Assembly: GCF_002930645.1 (NCBI RefSeq) | Contig: NZ_PSNW01000008.1 | Location: 62,001-126,000, forward strand | Source: Solimonas fluminis | GTDB taxonomy: Bacteria > Pseudomonadota > Gammaproteobacteria > Nevskiales > Nevskiaceae | Reading direction: 5' to 3' | DNA: 64,000 nucleotides | In this document: one piece after another, positions 1 through 6,896 of the stretch | Layout of the letters: every line of letters begins with the position of its first letter | How positions within the stretch are numbered: the first letter of the stretch is position 1 | Notes under the pieces: model-generated | What the model was told of the DNA's origin: nothing | Seen by the model: only the letters and a program-made list of their open reading frames with translations | Database searches by the model: none | Made by a program: the position numbers and the translations under genes

Positions 1-251
1 GCCCCCACTTGGTCCGTGATCAATTTCCCCCGTGCATGCTTCTCAAAAAAAGGGGCTGCCGCTGTCCTCGCGGGGCACGGGGCAATGGAATCCAGGGTGG
101 GTAAACTCGCTACGCCACCGGTCTTCATCAGCGCCAACTCCACTAGCGGCCCTAGTTCATTTGCCTCAAAGCGCATGCTACGAAGATCAACAGCCCGGCC
201 CTTTGATAGGGCAAGTGCTAGATCATCAAGCAAGCTGAAATTTAGCAGCAT
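1..251 (-). CDS. partial ORF running off the window edge, fourth gene of the island operon
   Basis: An open minus-strand frame starts at the ATG at 251 and has no stop before position 1, so at least 83 residues are visible (begins MLLNFSLLDDLALALSKG). It lies in the same frame as the 474-residue gene upstream, separated from it only by that gene's TAG stop at 279-281 and nine further codons. No clear ribosome binding site precedes the ATG. It is either a translationally coupled fourth gene or, less likely, the continuation of the upstream protein beyond a stop. The visible part is mixed hydrophobic and charged, with no signal peptide or membrane segment. I do not recognise the family. Confidence 0.5.
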   Translation of the reverse strand, partial: MLLNFSLLDDLALALSKGRAVDLRSMRFEANELGPLVELALMKTGGVASLPTLDSIAPCPARTAAAPFFEKHARGKLITDQVG

Positions 252-278
252 GCGGTGCGTTATCGAGAAGAGCGGCCT

Positions 279-1703
279 CTAGTCAAGGAGGCGCTTTTGC
301 TCCTTGCTGCTGGAGCTCGTCTTCTTTTTGCTTGAACTGGAAGCGCTCTCTTCAGCAACCGCGCGCACTCGCTCTGCTATGTGCGGCCATAGCAGATTCG
401 CCAATGTCGCCGCGAGTGCATTGTCCACCGGCGGAGAGGTGGATGCTTTCGTGGCGGGCTTTTGATCATGTTCCACGGTGCGGGTGTCGCCTGCATCAGC
501 CAAGGCGATAGATATGTTCACCCCAGGATATAGGGCTACCGTTCCAATGCGCTGCTGCTTGAGCTTTAGATGAACCAAAGGGTCCCGAAGTCCAGGATCC
601 ACCAGCACCACAGCTTCGTCTACAGCAATGTCTGCCGCTGGGGGTTCGTCTAACCGCAAAGTACGAGTTAATTCTCTCGCTACTAGCCTTCCTAGTCCGT
701 CGAATCCGGAAGTCCATGTCACCTGTTCGCCTATTCCGCCGATGGTATAGGCCCAAGCAAGAATTTCCGGCCACCGCCTAGCCTCTCTTTCGGCCAAGCT
801 AAGGCTAGGCGCACCACCTGCGGCTACCGTCGAGAGATAACCAGCCGCTAGTGCAAGCAACATTCTTTGCGAAAGATTTTCCTCGCCATCCAATTGTTTG
901 AGCAGCTTGTCGTAAATTCGGAGACGTCTTTCCGCTGTCAACTGATGAAGTATCGCGATTTCGTCAGCTTCCGGAAGCATCCCCATCAACGGCTGTGCGA
1001 ATTCCAACGCCTCAAATTCGCGGTTATTCGATCGGCCTCGTGCCAGGCCTCTTAAAGCATCAATGGCGCGGAAGGTTTCCGGGGATCGTGGTGAGCTGGA
1101 TTCTTGAGATAACGCCATCAGCACCTGCCATATAGGAGCAAGTGCTGAAATGAGCCGCTGACTTGCCGGCTCACGAGGACGTAGCAGCCTGTTCGCGGCG
1201 TCAAACCGCCCCAGAACATCCTCAATCGAAACTCTTCCCCATAGCGCTGCGGTACGCGCTACGGCAAAAGTTCTTGTGCCCAAGCAAGCGGGCAATTTCA
1301 ATGTGCGCAGAGGACGCTCGCCCAGCAGCAGCGCCTCTGCAATTACCAAGCCAGACCAAGCAGCCTCGAATCCCCCAAGATCGGCTTCGCGAGACGTAGG
1401 GGTGGTTTTTTGGAACTGCTCAACGGTTAAGTAGTGGCACCAAGATGTAAGGGGAGATAGCTCATTGCGCGTTTGAGCAAAGCGCCCGAACAGCCTTCGC
1501 AAATCCTCTTGTCGTGCCACTACCGCAAGAGGTTGTGCAACTTCTCGATGAGAATTTTCTCGCCAAAGGACGCCAGTCCTACCCGCGTCGATCCGAATGT
1601 TGGCTTCTCTTTTTATCCATTGAGAGCCTGGAATGGCATGACCGATGGTGACGTCGTTCAGTTCGTCATCATCGACAACTCGAAAGAGATACGTGTAATT
1701 CAT
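279..1703 (-). CDS. unrecognised 474-residue protein of the kinase-helicase operon
   Basis: Third gene of the minus-strand operon. Its ATG lies 3 nt after the TAG stop of the helicase gene, so translation is probably coupled. The protein looks soluble: no signal peptide, no membrane segment and no Walker or nuclease motif that I can identify. The middle is rich in Leu, Ala and Arg and is probably helical. The C-terminus is a low-complexity Ser/Lys tail (EESASSSSKKKTSSSSKEQK), which looks flexible and could be a kinase target; that last point is speculation. GC and codon use are clearly lower in GC than the genes right of 4700. The function is unknown; its position suggests a partner or substrate of the kinase and helicase. 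Confidence 0.8.
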   Translation of the reverse strand: MNYTYLFRVVDDDELNDVTIGHAIPGSQWIKREANIRIDAGRTGVLWRENSHREVAQPLAVVARQEDLRRLFGRFAQTRNELSPLTSWCHYLTVEQFQKTTPTSREADLGGFEAAWSGLVIAEALLLGERPLRTLKLPACLGTRTFAVARTAALWGRVSIEDVLGRFDAANRLLRPREPASQRLISALAPIWQVLMALSQESSSPRSPETFRAIDALRGLARGRSNNREFEALEFAQPLMGMLPEADEIAILHQLTAERRLRIYDKLLKQLDGEENLSQRMLLALAAGYLSTVAAGGAPSLSLAEREARRWPEILAWAYTIGGIGEQVTWTSGFDGLGRLVARELTRTLRLDEPPAADIAVDEAVVLVDPGLRDPLVHLKLKQQRIGTVALYPGVNISIALADAGDTRTVEHDQKPATKASTSPPVDNALAATLANLLWPHIAERVRAVAEESASSSSKKKTSSSSKEQKRLLD

Positions 1704-1706
1704 TGG

Positions 1707-2885
1707 CTACCAGTCCGGCTTCGTTTTCTTTGAGTAGGATCCAGCGATTTCCTGCGGCACAACGCTTGTGAAGCGAATATCCAAACTGGTCTTTGCTCGG
1801 GTCACGACAGTGTAGTAATGCTCAGGAGTGTGGTACCTCATGAGGTCATCTGCAAAGAGCCAATGAACCGCGCGAAATTCAAGCCCCTTGCACCCCTGGA
1901 CAGTCACAATGTTAATGGGGCGATCCGCATCGAACTCAGGACTGTAGTAGTCGTCGTCCTCATCGGGGTCCCATGCGCGGATGACTTTAGATTTTCCTTG
2001 TAGCTCTTCGTCTCTCTCAAGATGACTGAATACCAAGTCACGATCATCTTTTCTTGCGACGATAACACCCAGCCTATCACCTTGGCGCAGTCGGTCTTCA
2101 TAGACTCGAATTTGATCGCGCAGTCGCTTGGTGCATTCCTCAAGCTGTTGGGCCTTTGAGGCAGGGCTTGCTACCTCAATACTTGCTGGTTTGGGACCTT
2201 TATAGTGGCAATTTGCAGACATCCCTTTCGTTCCTGGAGCAACGAGGATTCTATCAGCCATTTCGCAAATTTCAGGCGCGACACGGTAGTGCCATTCCAA
2301 GGCGGTTTCATGGCCGCTGACTAGTTTCCGTGCAGGCACTAGTCCATTAGTGTTTTCGAATAGCTTTTGGCGTTCGTCCCCCGTAAAGAAGAGGGTGTTG
2401 GCCCATTGACGAATGAGTTGAACCTCCTCATCGTAAAGGTCTTGTACTTCATCAACGAAAATGGCATCGAACGGGGGCTGTGAGGAATGTTTCTTGAAAT
2501 CCAGCGCCCCTTGCGCAAGTTGTCGCTTCCAGATGGAGTAGTCGCGTTTTGAGGTCGGCCTCGGAGGTAGCGAAACTCCATGCGTTTTATACAGCCGGCG
2601 AATCCAAGACTCTAACGTGCTTACCGAGGCTTGCGGAAAAATCTCGCGTCCCTCCGCATCAAAGCACCCTGTCTTCACGAATTCCGTGAGCGAGCGAGTA
2701 AAAGTTAAGACCAGAACTCGCGGCATATCCTGGCTGCGAACAAACTGCGCGCGCCTCAATAGAATGTTTGTCTTCCCACTACCCGGCGGTCCAGTAACCA
2801 GGTGGTTTTGAGTAAGCGGCAGGTCATCAATCAGTTGGAGCTGTTTTTTGTCCAGATCATCGCGTTTTGCCCACCAGAGTGACAT
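1707..2885 (-). CDS. compact UvrD/Rep-like superfamily 1 helicase
   Basis: A 392-residue SF1 ATPase. Walker A is GPPGSGKT at residues 32-39, a DEVQD Walker B/motif II is at 145-149, and TGDERQ (motif III) is near 168. Near the C-terminus are TVQGCKGLEF (motif V) and YTVVTRAKTSL (motif VI). It is much shorter than UvrD or Rep (about 670-720 residues), so most accessory 1B/2B subdomain sequence must be missing. The ATG directly follows the TAG stop of the kinase gene, indicating one transcript and coupled translation. The protein should hydrolyse ATP on single-stranded nucleic acid or remodel a nucleoprotein; the substrate cannot be told from sequence. In this context a defence or conflict role is more likely than housekeeping repair. 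Confidence 0.88.
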   Translation of the reverse strand: MSLWWAKRDDLDKKQLQLIDDLPLTQNHLVTGPPGSGKTNILLRRAQFVRSQDMPRVLVLTFTRSLTEFVKTGCFDAEGREIFPQASVSTLESWIRRLYKTHGVSLPPRPTSKRDYSIWKRQLAQGALDFKKHSSQPPFDAIFVDEVQDLYDEEVQLIRQWANTLFFTGDERQKLFENTNGLVPARKLVSGHETALEWHYRVAPEICEMADRILVAPGTKGMSANCHYKGPKPASIEVASPASKAQQLEECTKRLRDQIRVYEDRLRQGDRLGVIVARKDDRDLVFSHLERDEELQGKSKVIRAWDPDEDDDYYSPEFDADRPINIVTVQGCKGLEFRAVHWLFADDLMRYHTPEHYYTVVTRAKTSLDIRFTSVVPQEIAGSYSKKTKPDW

Positions 2886-4250
2886 CTACTCCCCCTTGTC
2901 TTGTGCGATTGATAGGTCCCGGGCGAGAGTGGCGATCGCGGTCTCGACTTTGGACTTAAGAAGCAATTCCACATCAACGCTGTCGGCCATGTCTGGCAAA
3001 TCCAACTCCGCAGTCCTATCTAGACCCGCTATGGGAGCTGCCATTTTCATGTGTATTCCATAGCCAGGCCCCTGAGGCGTGACGACGCCAGTTAGCACTA
3101 TGGCGAGTTCAACTAGATCGTCACTGTGTTCCCGAGGTCTCCACTTCAGCGTCACAGTACGACCGGCATCACCGGCGTTAATGTGCTCCTCGTGCGTCGC
3201 TGTAATTCCGGTGGAAGAGAGGTACTCAACCATTCCATTTTTGAGATGTTTGGACACCTCTCTGAATCGCTGATTGCCTGCCGAGGGAGGGCGAATTTCC
3301 CCGGAAGTGTCTCGTGGTTTCACCGCGCCAATACCGATCATTTGAAGGGCGTTTTTCTTTTGGCTATCAGGACTATCCAGGAAATCGTCCAAGCTGATCT
3401 TTGAACGACGTTCCCAATTCTTATCAAGAGCTCGCTGAGCAAGCAGAACCAATGCCGGATCGGCGTCGGCCGCCAGAACAACTGGATCAACCGTCGCCAC
3501 CATCCATGCAAATCGGTAGCGGTTAACTTTGGCCTTTTCGAACTCGGTCTTGAACAGGGGTTCTCGCATAATGAGGTCATATAGGAGAGCGCCGAGTTGA
3601 TACACGTTAACGGCGTGCCATAGCTCAGGGCCGGGATCAAGGAGGCGGAACAGATACTCAGGAGGGGCGTAGCGAGCGGTTGCAACTACAGGCAGGCGTC
3701 CGTCCTGGTCAGTTCCTCGCCCGACCGGATCATCAATGTCGCGAGTTACAGAGAGGTCTAGGAGAGTAACTTTCTTCCAGTCTTCAGATACAAAGACATT
3801 GGCGCTTTTAACATCCCGGTGACAAATATTACTTTCTGAAAGGAATATCACAGCCTTGGCGACTTCTGAGACAATATGTCCGATCTTGTCGCGCGGCACC
3901 TTATCTAAAACAGTCTCTAATTCCTTCCCGGGGGCTCTGTTCATCAGAAGGAATAGTCTGTCCTCGAATCGGCCTCCGTCATAAACCTCCACAAGGGAGG
4001 GGCACCCGTGGCGGCCAAGAGCCTTTTGTGCATCGACTCGGTCCGCTTCTATATCGCCGAGCTTTCCGGTCGAGTATTCCTTGTCGTAGAGCTTGAGGGC
4101 GTAGAGGGCTTCGTCGGACCCTTGAACGGAATAAACAGGCGCTGTGCCTCCACGGCCGGCCTGATCTCGGAGTTCGTACCCCCTCTCTGCGCACCAGCGC
4201 TGTGCAATCTCTAAACTCAGTCGAGCTTGTTGCTCTTCTTCTTTATTCAC
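2886..4250 (-). CDS. cytoplasmic Hanks-type Ser/Thr protein kinase with a C-terminal extension
   Basis: First gene of the island operon, GTG start at 4250. A glycine-rich loop (GRGGTAPVY) lies at residues 32-40, the ATP-binding Lys at 53, the catalytic loop HRDVKSAN at 144-151 and the APPEYL segment near 195-200. The metal-binding subdomain reads DLS (165-167) in place of DFG; the Asp is kept, so activity is plausible. The kinase domain ends near residue 305. The remaining 150 or so residues form an unrecognised, probably globular beta-rich domain. There is no transmembrane segment, unlike PknB-type receptor kinases, so it should sense an internal signal. Stand-alone bacterial kinases joined to helicases occur in several anti-phage systems, but I cannot match this gene order to a named one. 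Confidence 0.88.
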   Translation of the reverse strand: MNKEEEQQARLSLEIAQRWCAERGYELRDQAGRGGTAPVYSVQGSDEALYALKLYDKEYSTGKLGDIEADRVDAQKALGRHGCPSLVEVYDGGRFEDRLFLLMNRAPGKELETVLDKVPRDKIGHIVSEVAKAVIFLSESNICHRDVKSANVFVSEDWKKVTLLDLSVTRDIDDPVGRGTDQDGRLPVVATARYAPPEYLFRLLDPGPELWHAVNVYQLGALLYDLIMREPLFKTEFEKAKVNRYRFAWMVATVDPVVLAADADPALVLLAQRALDKNWERRSKISLDDFLDSPDSQKKNALQMIGIGAVKPRDTSGEIRPPSAGNQRFREVSKHLKNGMVEYLSSTGITATHEEHINAGDAGRTVTLKWRPREHSDDLVELAIVLTGVVTPQGPGYGIHMKMAAPIAGLDRTAELDLPDMADSVDVELLLKSKVETAIATLARDLSIAQDKGE

Positions 4251-4342
4251 AGACTAAGTCCCCATTCATAAGTCTGCCGCAAGTGCGACCTTAACTCAGT
4301 ACCCCTGCGGCACGCTAAAAGATGTGCCCGAGCGGGCATGCA

Positions 4343-4364
4343 TTGGGGGTCACTTTGGGGGTCA
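4343..4364. repeat. two direct copies of TTGGGGGTCA, possible recombinase arm or att site
   Basis: TTGGGGGTCA occurs at 4343-4352 and again at 4355-4364, a 12-base period of about one helical turn. Closely spaced direct repeats at a composition boundary are typical of tyrosine-recombinase arm sites or att cores. This assignment is inferred from position only. Confidence 0.35.
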
Positions 4365-4448
4365 TTCTTGGTTGTTGTTTATTAATGTTTATATAAATCA
4401 AATTTTTACAGTTTCAATGAGAAGTCCCGTGGGGACGCCAAGATTTAT

Positions 4449-4631
4449 CAAAGCCCAGCTCTGCTGGGCTTTGTCGTTTGCGGGGGTGAGAACCCCGGAG
4501 GGGTTCGTTGGTCCACGGGAGTGGATGAACGTGTCGCCCTTCGCCCGGCGGAGGGGCCAGCCCATGGATGGGCCGGACAATCCCCATGGGGATGCCATTC
4601 GACAAGCAAGGCCCGGCTCCGCCGGGCTTTG
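4449..4631. repeat. cluster of six short hairpins
   Basis: Perfect arms are at 4449-4459/4463-4473 (11 bp, loop TCT), 4491-4496/4500-4505, 4512-4516/4521-4525, 4560-4565/4568-4573 and 4581-4592 (12-base palindrome). A sixth hairpin at about 4606-4631 resembles the first, and both are followed by GTCGTTT. The first and last read like intrinsic terminators and could insulate the island operon from the chromosome. The others have no obvious gene to serve. Confidence 0.55.
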
Positions 4632-4720
4632 TCGTTTCTGCTCCCCGGAACCCGGCAACCCGTCCGCAGTCACAGGCTTGGCCGGCTTTGCCGGCGTGAC
4701 GGATGTTCCAAGGAGGGAGC

Positions 4721-4894
4721 ATGTCTTTCGCCATCTACATCGTGGGCTTCCTGATCCTGACCGGAGGCCTGGCTTACGGTGCAGTCCTGCTGCATGTGCC
4801 GCAGGAGTGGATCGTGGTGGGCTGCATCGTGATGCTGGGCATTGGCCTGCTGACCGGCGTGAGGTCCACGCGCCAGAAGGATCCGGCACCCTGA
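4721..4894 (+). CDS. 57-residue membrane protein with two hydrophobic segments
   Basis: The ATG at 4721 is preceded by AAGGAGGGAGC, a very strong ribosome binding site, which decides this start over an earlier in-frame ATG at 4703. The product begins MSFAIYIVGFLILTGG and has two hydrophobic stretches (about residues 4-24 and 30-47) followed by a short basic tail. The family is not recognised. It resembles the small two-helix inner-membrane proteins often seen in GC-rich gammaproteobacteria. It stands alone on its strand. Confidence 0.72.
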   Translation: MSFAIYIVGFLILTGGLAYGAVLLHVPQEWIVVGCIVMLGIGLLTGVRSTRQKDPAP

Positions 4895-4911
4895 CAGTGC
4901 GAATTCCGGGC

Positions 4912-4944
4912 AAAAAAACTCCCGCGGTCTTGCGAGCGCGGGAG
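4912..4944 (-). terminator. intrinsic terminator downstream of marR
   Basis: Stem CTCCCGCG (4919-4926) with CGCGGGAG (4937-4944) and a run of seven A at 4912-4918. On the minus strand this is a hairpin followed by a T tract. It lies downstream of the MarR gene. A second hairpin (4954-4961/4966-4973) sits between it and the gene. Confidence 0.7.
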
Positions 4945-5107
4945 CAAGGTGCGAGAGAGGCAGGCGCCTCTCTGGAGGAGAGCGTTTCGGGTTGCACTGT
5001 GATGGATCGGCCACCCGCTTACCGGGATATGGAGCACGAATCGTGCCGCGAATGACGGCTGCGTCACATTTGGCTCGATTTCCCGCGGTGGCCGTTGCGG
5101 CCTTGTG

Positions 5108-5560
5108 TCAGGCGGCGGCGGTGGCGCGGGGCTGGAGACTGCCGGCGCGTTCCCGGATCTGTTCCAGGACGCGGACGCAGGTTTCCAGGTCCTGCGGGTC
5201 GATGGCGCCGTAGAGCTCGCGGCGCAGGATGGCGACCTGGGTCTCGATATCGGCGCAGGCGGCCTTGGCGCGGTCGGTCAGCACCACATGGTAGGCGCGG
5301 CGGTCATTGGGGCAGGACTTGCGCTGCAGCCAGCCGTCGGCGCTGAGGCGGTCCAGCATGCGCACCAGGGTCGGGGATTCGATGCCCAGCTCGGCGGCCA
5401 GGGCCGACTGCGTCAGGGGCTTCTGGGCGCGATGCAGGGCCAGGATCGGCTGCCAGCGGGCCTGGGACAGCCCGATGGGCTCCAGGCGCGAGTCGAGGAG
5501 GCCGCGCACCGTCCAGAATACGTCGCGGACCAACGGGGAGATTCTCTCGTCAGGCTTCAT
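5108..5560 (-). CDS. MarR-family transcriptional regulator, probable repressor of the adjacent RND pump
   Basis: A 150-residue winged-helix regulator. The ATG at 5560 has GGAGG five bases upstream and is preferred to the in-frame ATG at 5587. The recognition region reads QSALAAELGIESPTLVRMLDRLSADGWLQRKSCPNDRRAYHVVLT, which shows the typical HTH followed by the DRR wing of MarR proteins. It is divergent from the efflux operon at 5703, and a perfect 9-bp inverted repeat lies between them (5592-5612). By analogy with MexR- and MarR-type systems it probably represses both itself and the pump and is released by a phenolic or hydrophobic effector. The effector is unknown. Confidence 0.93.
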   Translation of the reverse strand: MKPDERISPLVRDVFWTVRGLLDSRLEPIGLSQARWQPILALHRAQKPLTQSALAAELGIESPTLVRMLDRLSADGWLQRKSCPNDRRAYHVVLTDRAKAACADIETQVAILRRELYGAIDPQDLETCVRVLEQIRERAGSLQPRATAAA

Positions 5561-5591
5561 GTCATCCTCCGGCCATCGCAGCTTCATTATT

Positions 5592-5612
5592 GCATGCTAA
5601 TCGTTAGCATGC
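5592..5612. promoter_or_regulatory. MarR-type operator between marR and the efflux operon
   Basis: A perfect palindrome: GCATGCTAA (5592-5600), spacer TCG, TTAGCATGC (5604-5612). The length and symmetry fit a dimeric winged-helix regulator. It lies 32 bases upstream of the marR start and 90 bases upstream of the adaptor gene, so it can control both divergent promoters. Confidence 0.75.
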
Positions 5613-5702
5613 TACTTTAATTGTCATCACGCAAATCATTGCGGCCGCTATATCGTAAGCCCATGGCGGCTTCCGGCGCTGTGATCGTGCAGGAGAACAA
5701 CA

Positions 5703-6896
5703 ATGTCCAAGGCTGCAATGCACCCCTCCCTGATCGTCCTGGCGTTGATCGCCGCGCTCTCCGGCTGCGGCAAGAAGCCGGAGGAAGCGGGCCCCAAGCC
5801 GCTCGCCGTCGGCGTGATCCAGGTGAAGCCGCAGCCGGCGACGATCACCTCGGAGTACGTCGCCAAGGTGGAAGCCTCCAACACGGTGGAAATCCGCGCG
5901 CGCGTCGGTGGGCTGCTGGAGAAGCAGTCTGCCCTGGAAGGCCAGCTGGTGAAGCGCGGGCAGGTGCTGTTCCAGATCGACCCGCAACCCTTCGTGGCGG
6001 CCCTGGCGCAGGCCAAGGCGGCACTGTCGGAGGCCGAGGCGGGGCTGCAGCAGTCGGAGCGCGACCTGGCACGCGTCAAGCCGCTGGCCGAGATCGATGC
6101 CGTCAGCCAGCAGGAGCTGGACTCGGTGGTGGCGCGCAACAGCGCCAACCGGGCCGCCGTGGAGGCCGCGCGCGCGGCGATGAAGACGGCCGAGCTCAAT
6201 CTCGACTACACCCGCATCACTTCGCCGATCGACGGCATCATGGGGCGCGTGCAGATCCGCGTCGGCGGCCTGGTCAGCGCCAATACCTCGCTGCTGACCA
6301 CGGTCTATGCATCCGACCCGATGTACGTGAACTTCAGCATCAGCGAGCGCCGCATGATCGAGCTGCAGCGCCGCCTGGACCTGCATGCCGGCGATCCGGT
6401 GCGCACCGACGGCGTCTTCAAGATCATCCTGGCCGACGGCTCGAAGTATCCGCAGAAGGCCAAGCTCAACTTCATCGACGCAGCGGTGGATGAAAGCACC
6501 GGCACGCTGCCGATCCGCCTCGAGGTGGAAAACCCCCAGCGCCAGCTGCTGGCCGGCATGTTCGCCCGTGTCGTGGTGCTGGCCGACCAGGTGCCCAATG
6601 CGTTGATGGTGCCTCAGCGGGCGGTGCAGGAACTTCAGGGCCGTACCTCCCTGTGGATCGTCGGTCCCGACAACAAGGCCGAGACCCGCGACGTGACCAT
6701 GGGTGCGCGCATCGGCACCGACTGGATCGTGACGGAAGGACTGAAGCCGGGCGAGACCGTGGCGGTGGACGGCACGCAGAAGCTCAAGCCGGGCACGCTG
6801 CTGGCACCGCAGCCGCTGGAAGCGCCGCCGGCCGAAGCGGGCGCGCCCGCCAAGGCACCCGCCGCTGAACCGGCCAAGGCCGGGGCGCAGCCGTGA
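5703..6896 (+). CDS. RND efflux periplasmic adaptor (AcrA/MexA type lipoprotein)
   Basis: Membrane fusion protein of a tripartite efflux pump, 397 residues. The ATG at 5703 has AGGAG nearby. A lipoprotein signal (LIAALSGCGKK) predicts acylation of the Cys near residue 22. The biotinyl/lipoyl half-motifs, a central coiled coil (ALAQAKAALSEAEAGLQQSERDLARV) and the barrel region follow in the usual order. The C-terminus is Ala/Pro-rich. The stop codon overlaps the GTG start of the pump gene. It bridges the inner-membrane pump at 6893 and the outer-membrane channel at 10048. Family level is certain; the substrate is not. Confidence 0.95.
   Translation: MSKAAMHPSLIVLALIAALSGCGKKPEEAGPKPLAVGVIQVKPQPATITSEYVAKVEASNTVEIRARVGGLLEKQSALEGQLVKRGQVLFQIDPQPFVAALAQAKAALSEAEAGLQQSERDLARVKPLAEIDAVSQQELDSVVARNSANRAAVEAARAAMKTAELNLDYTRITSPIDGIMGRVQIRVGGLVSANTSLLTTVYASDPMYVNFSISERRMIELQRRLDLHAGDPVRTDGVFKIILADGSKYPQKAKLNFIDAAVDESTGTLPIRLEVENPQRQLLAGMFARVVVLADQVPNALMVPQRAVQELQGRTSLWIVGPDNKAETRDVTMGARIGTDWIVTEGLKPGETVAVDGTQKLKPGTLLAPQPLEAPPAEAGAPAKAPAAEPAKAGAQP

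Larger units (their letters stand above)
4251..4720. other. gene-free boundary between low-GC island and GC-rich chromosome
   Basis: About 470 bases without a credible gene. The left part (roughly 4370-4440) is strikingly AT-rich, while the right part (4449-4631) is a run of hairpins. A small palindrome, TGCCC-GAGC-GGGCA, lies at 4325-4338, just before two direct copies of TTGGGGGTCA. The abrupt change in composition, from the lower-GC kinase operon to the GC-rich chromosome, happens here. This is consistent with an integration junction, but I found no integrase gene and no duplicated tRNA end in the window. Confidence 0.5.

Noticed and set aside
4398-5067. Overlapping open frames of 97-243 codons on both strands
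   Set aside because: Span hairpins and terminators with Pro/Arg-rich translation; only the 57-residue frame at 4721 has a strong ribosome site.
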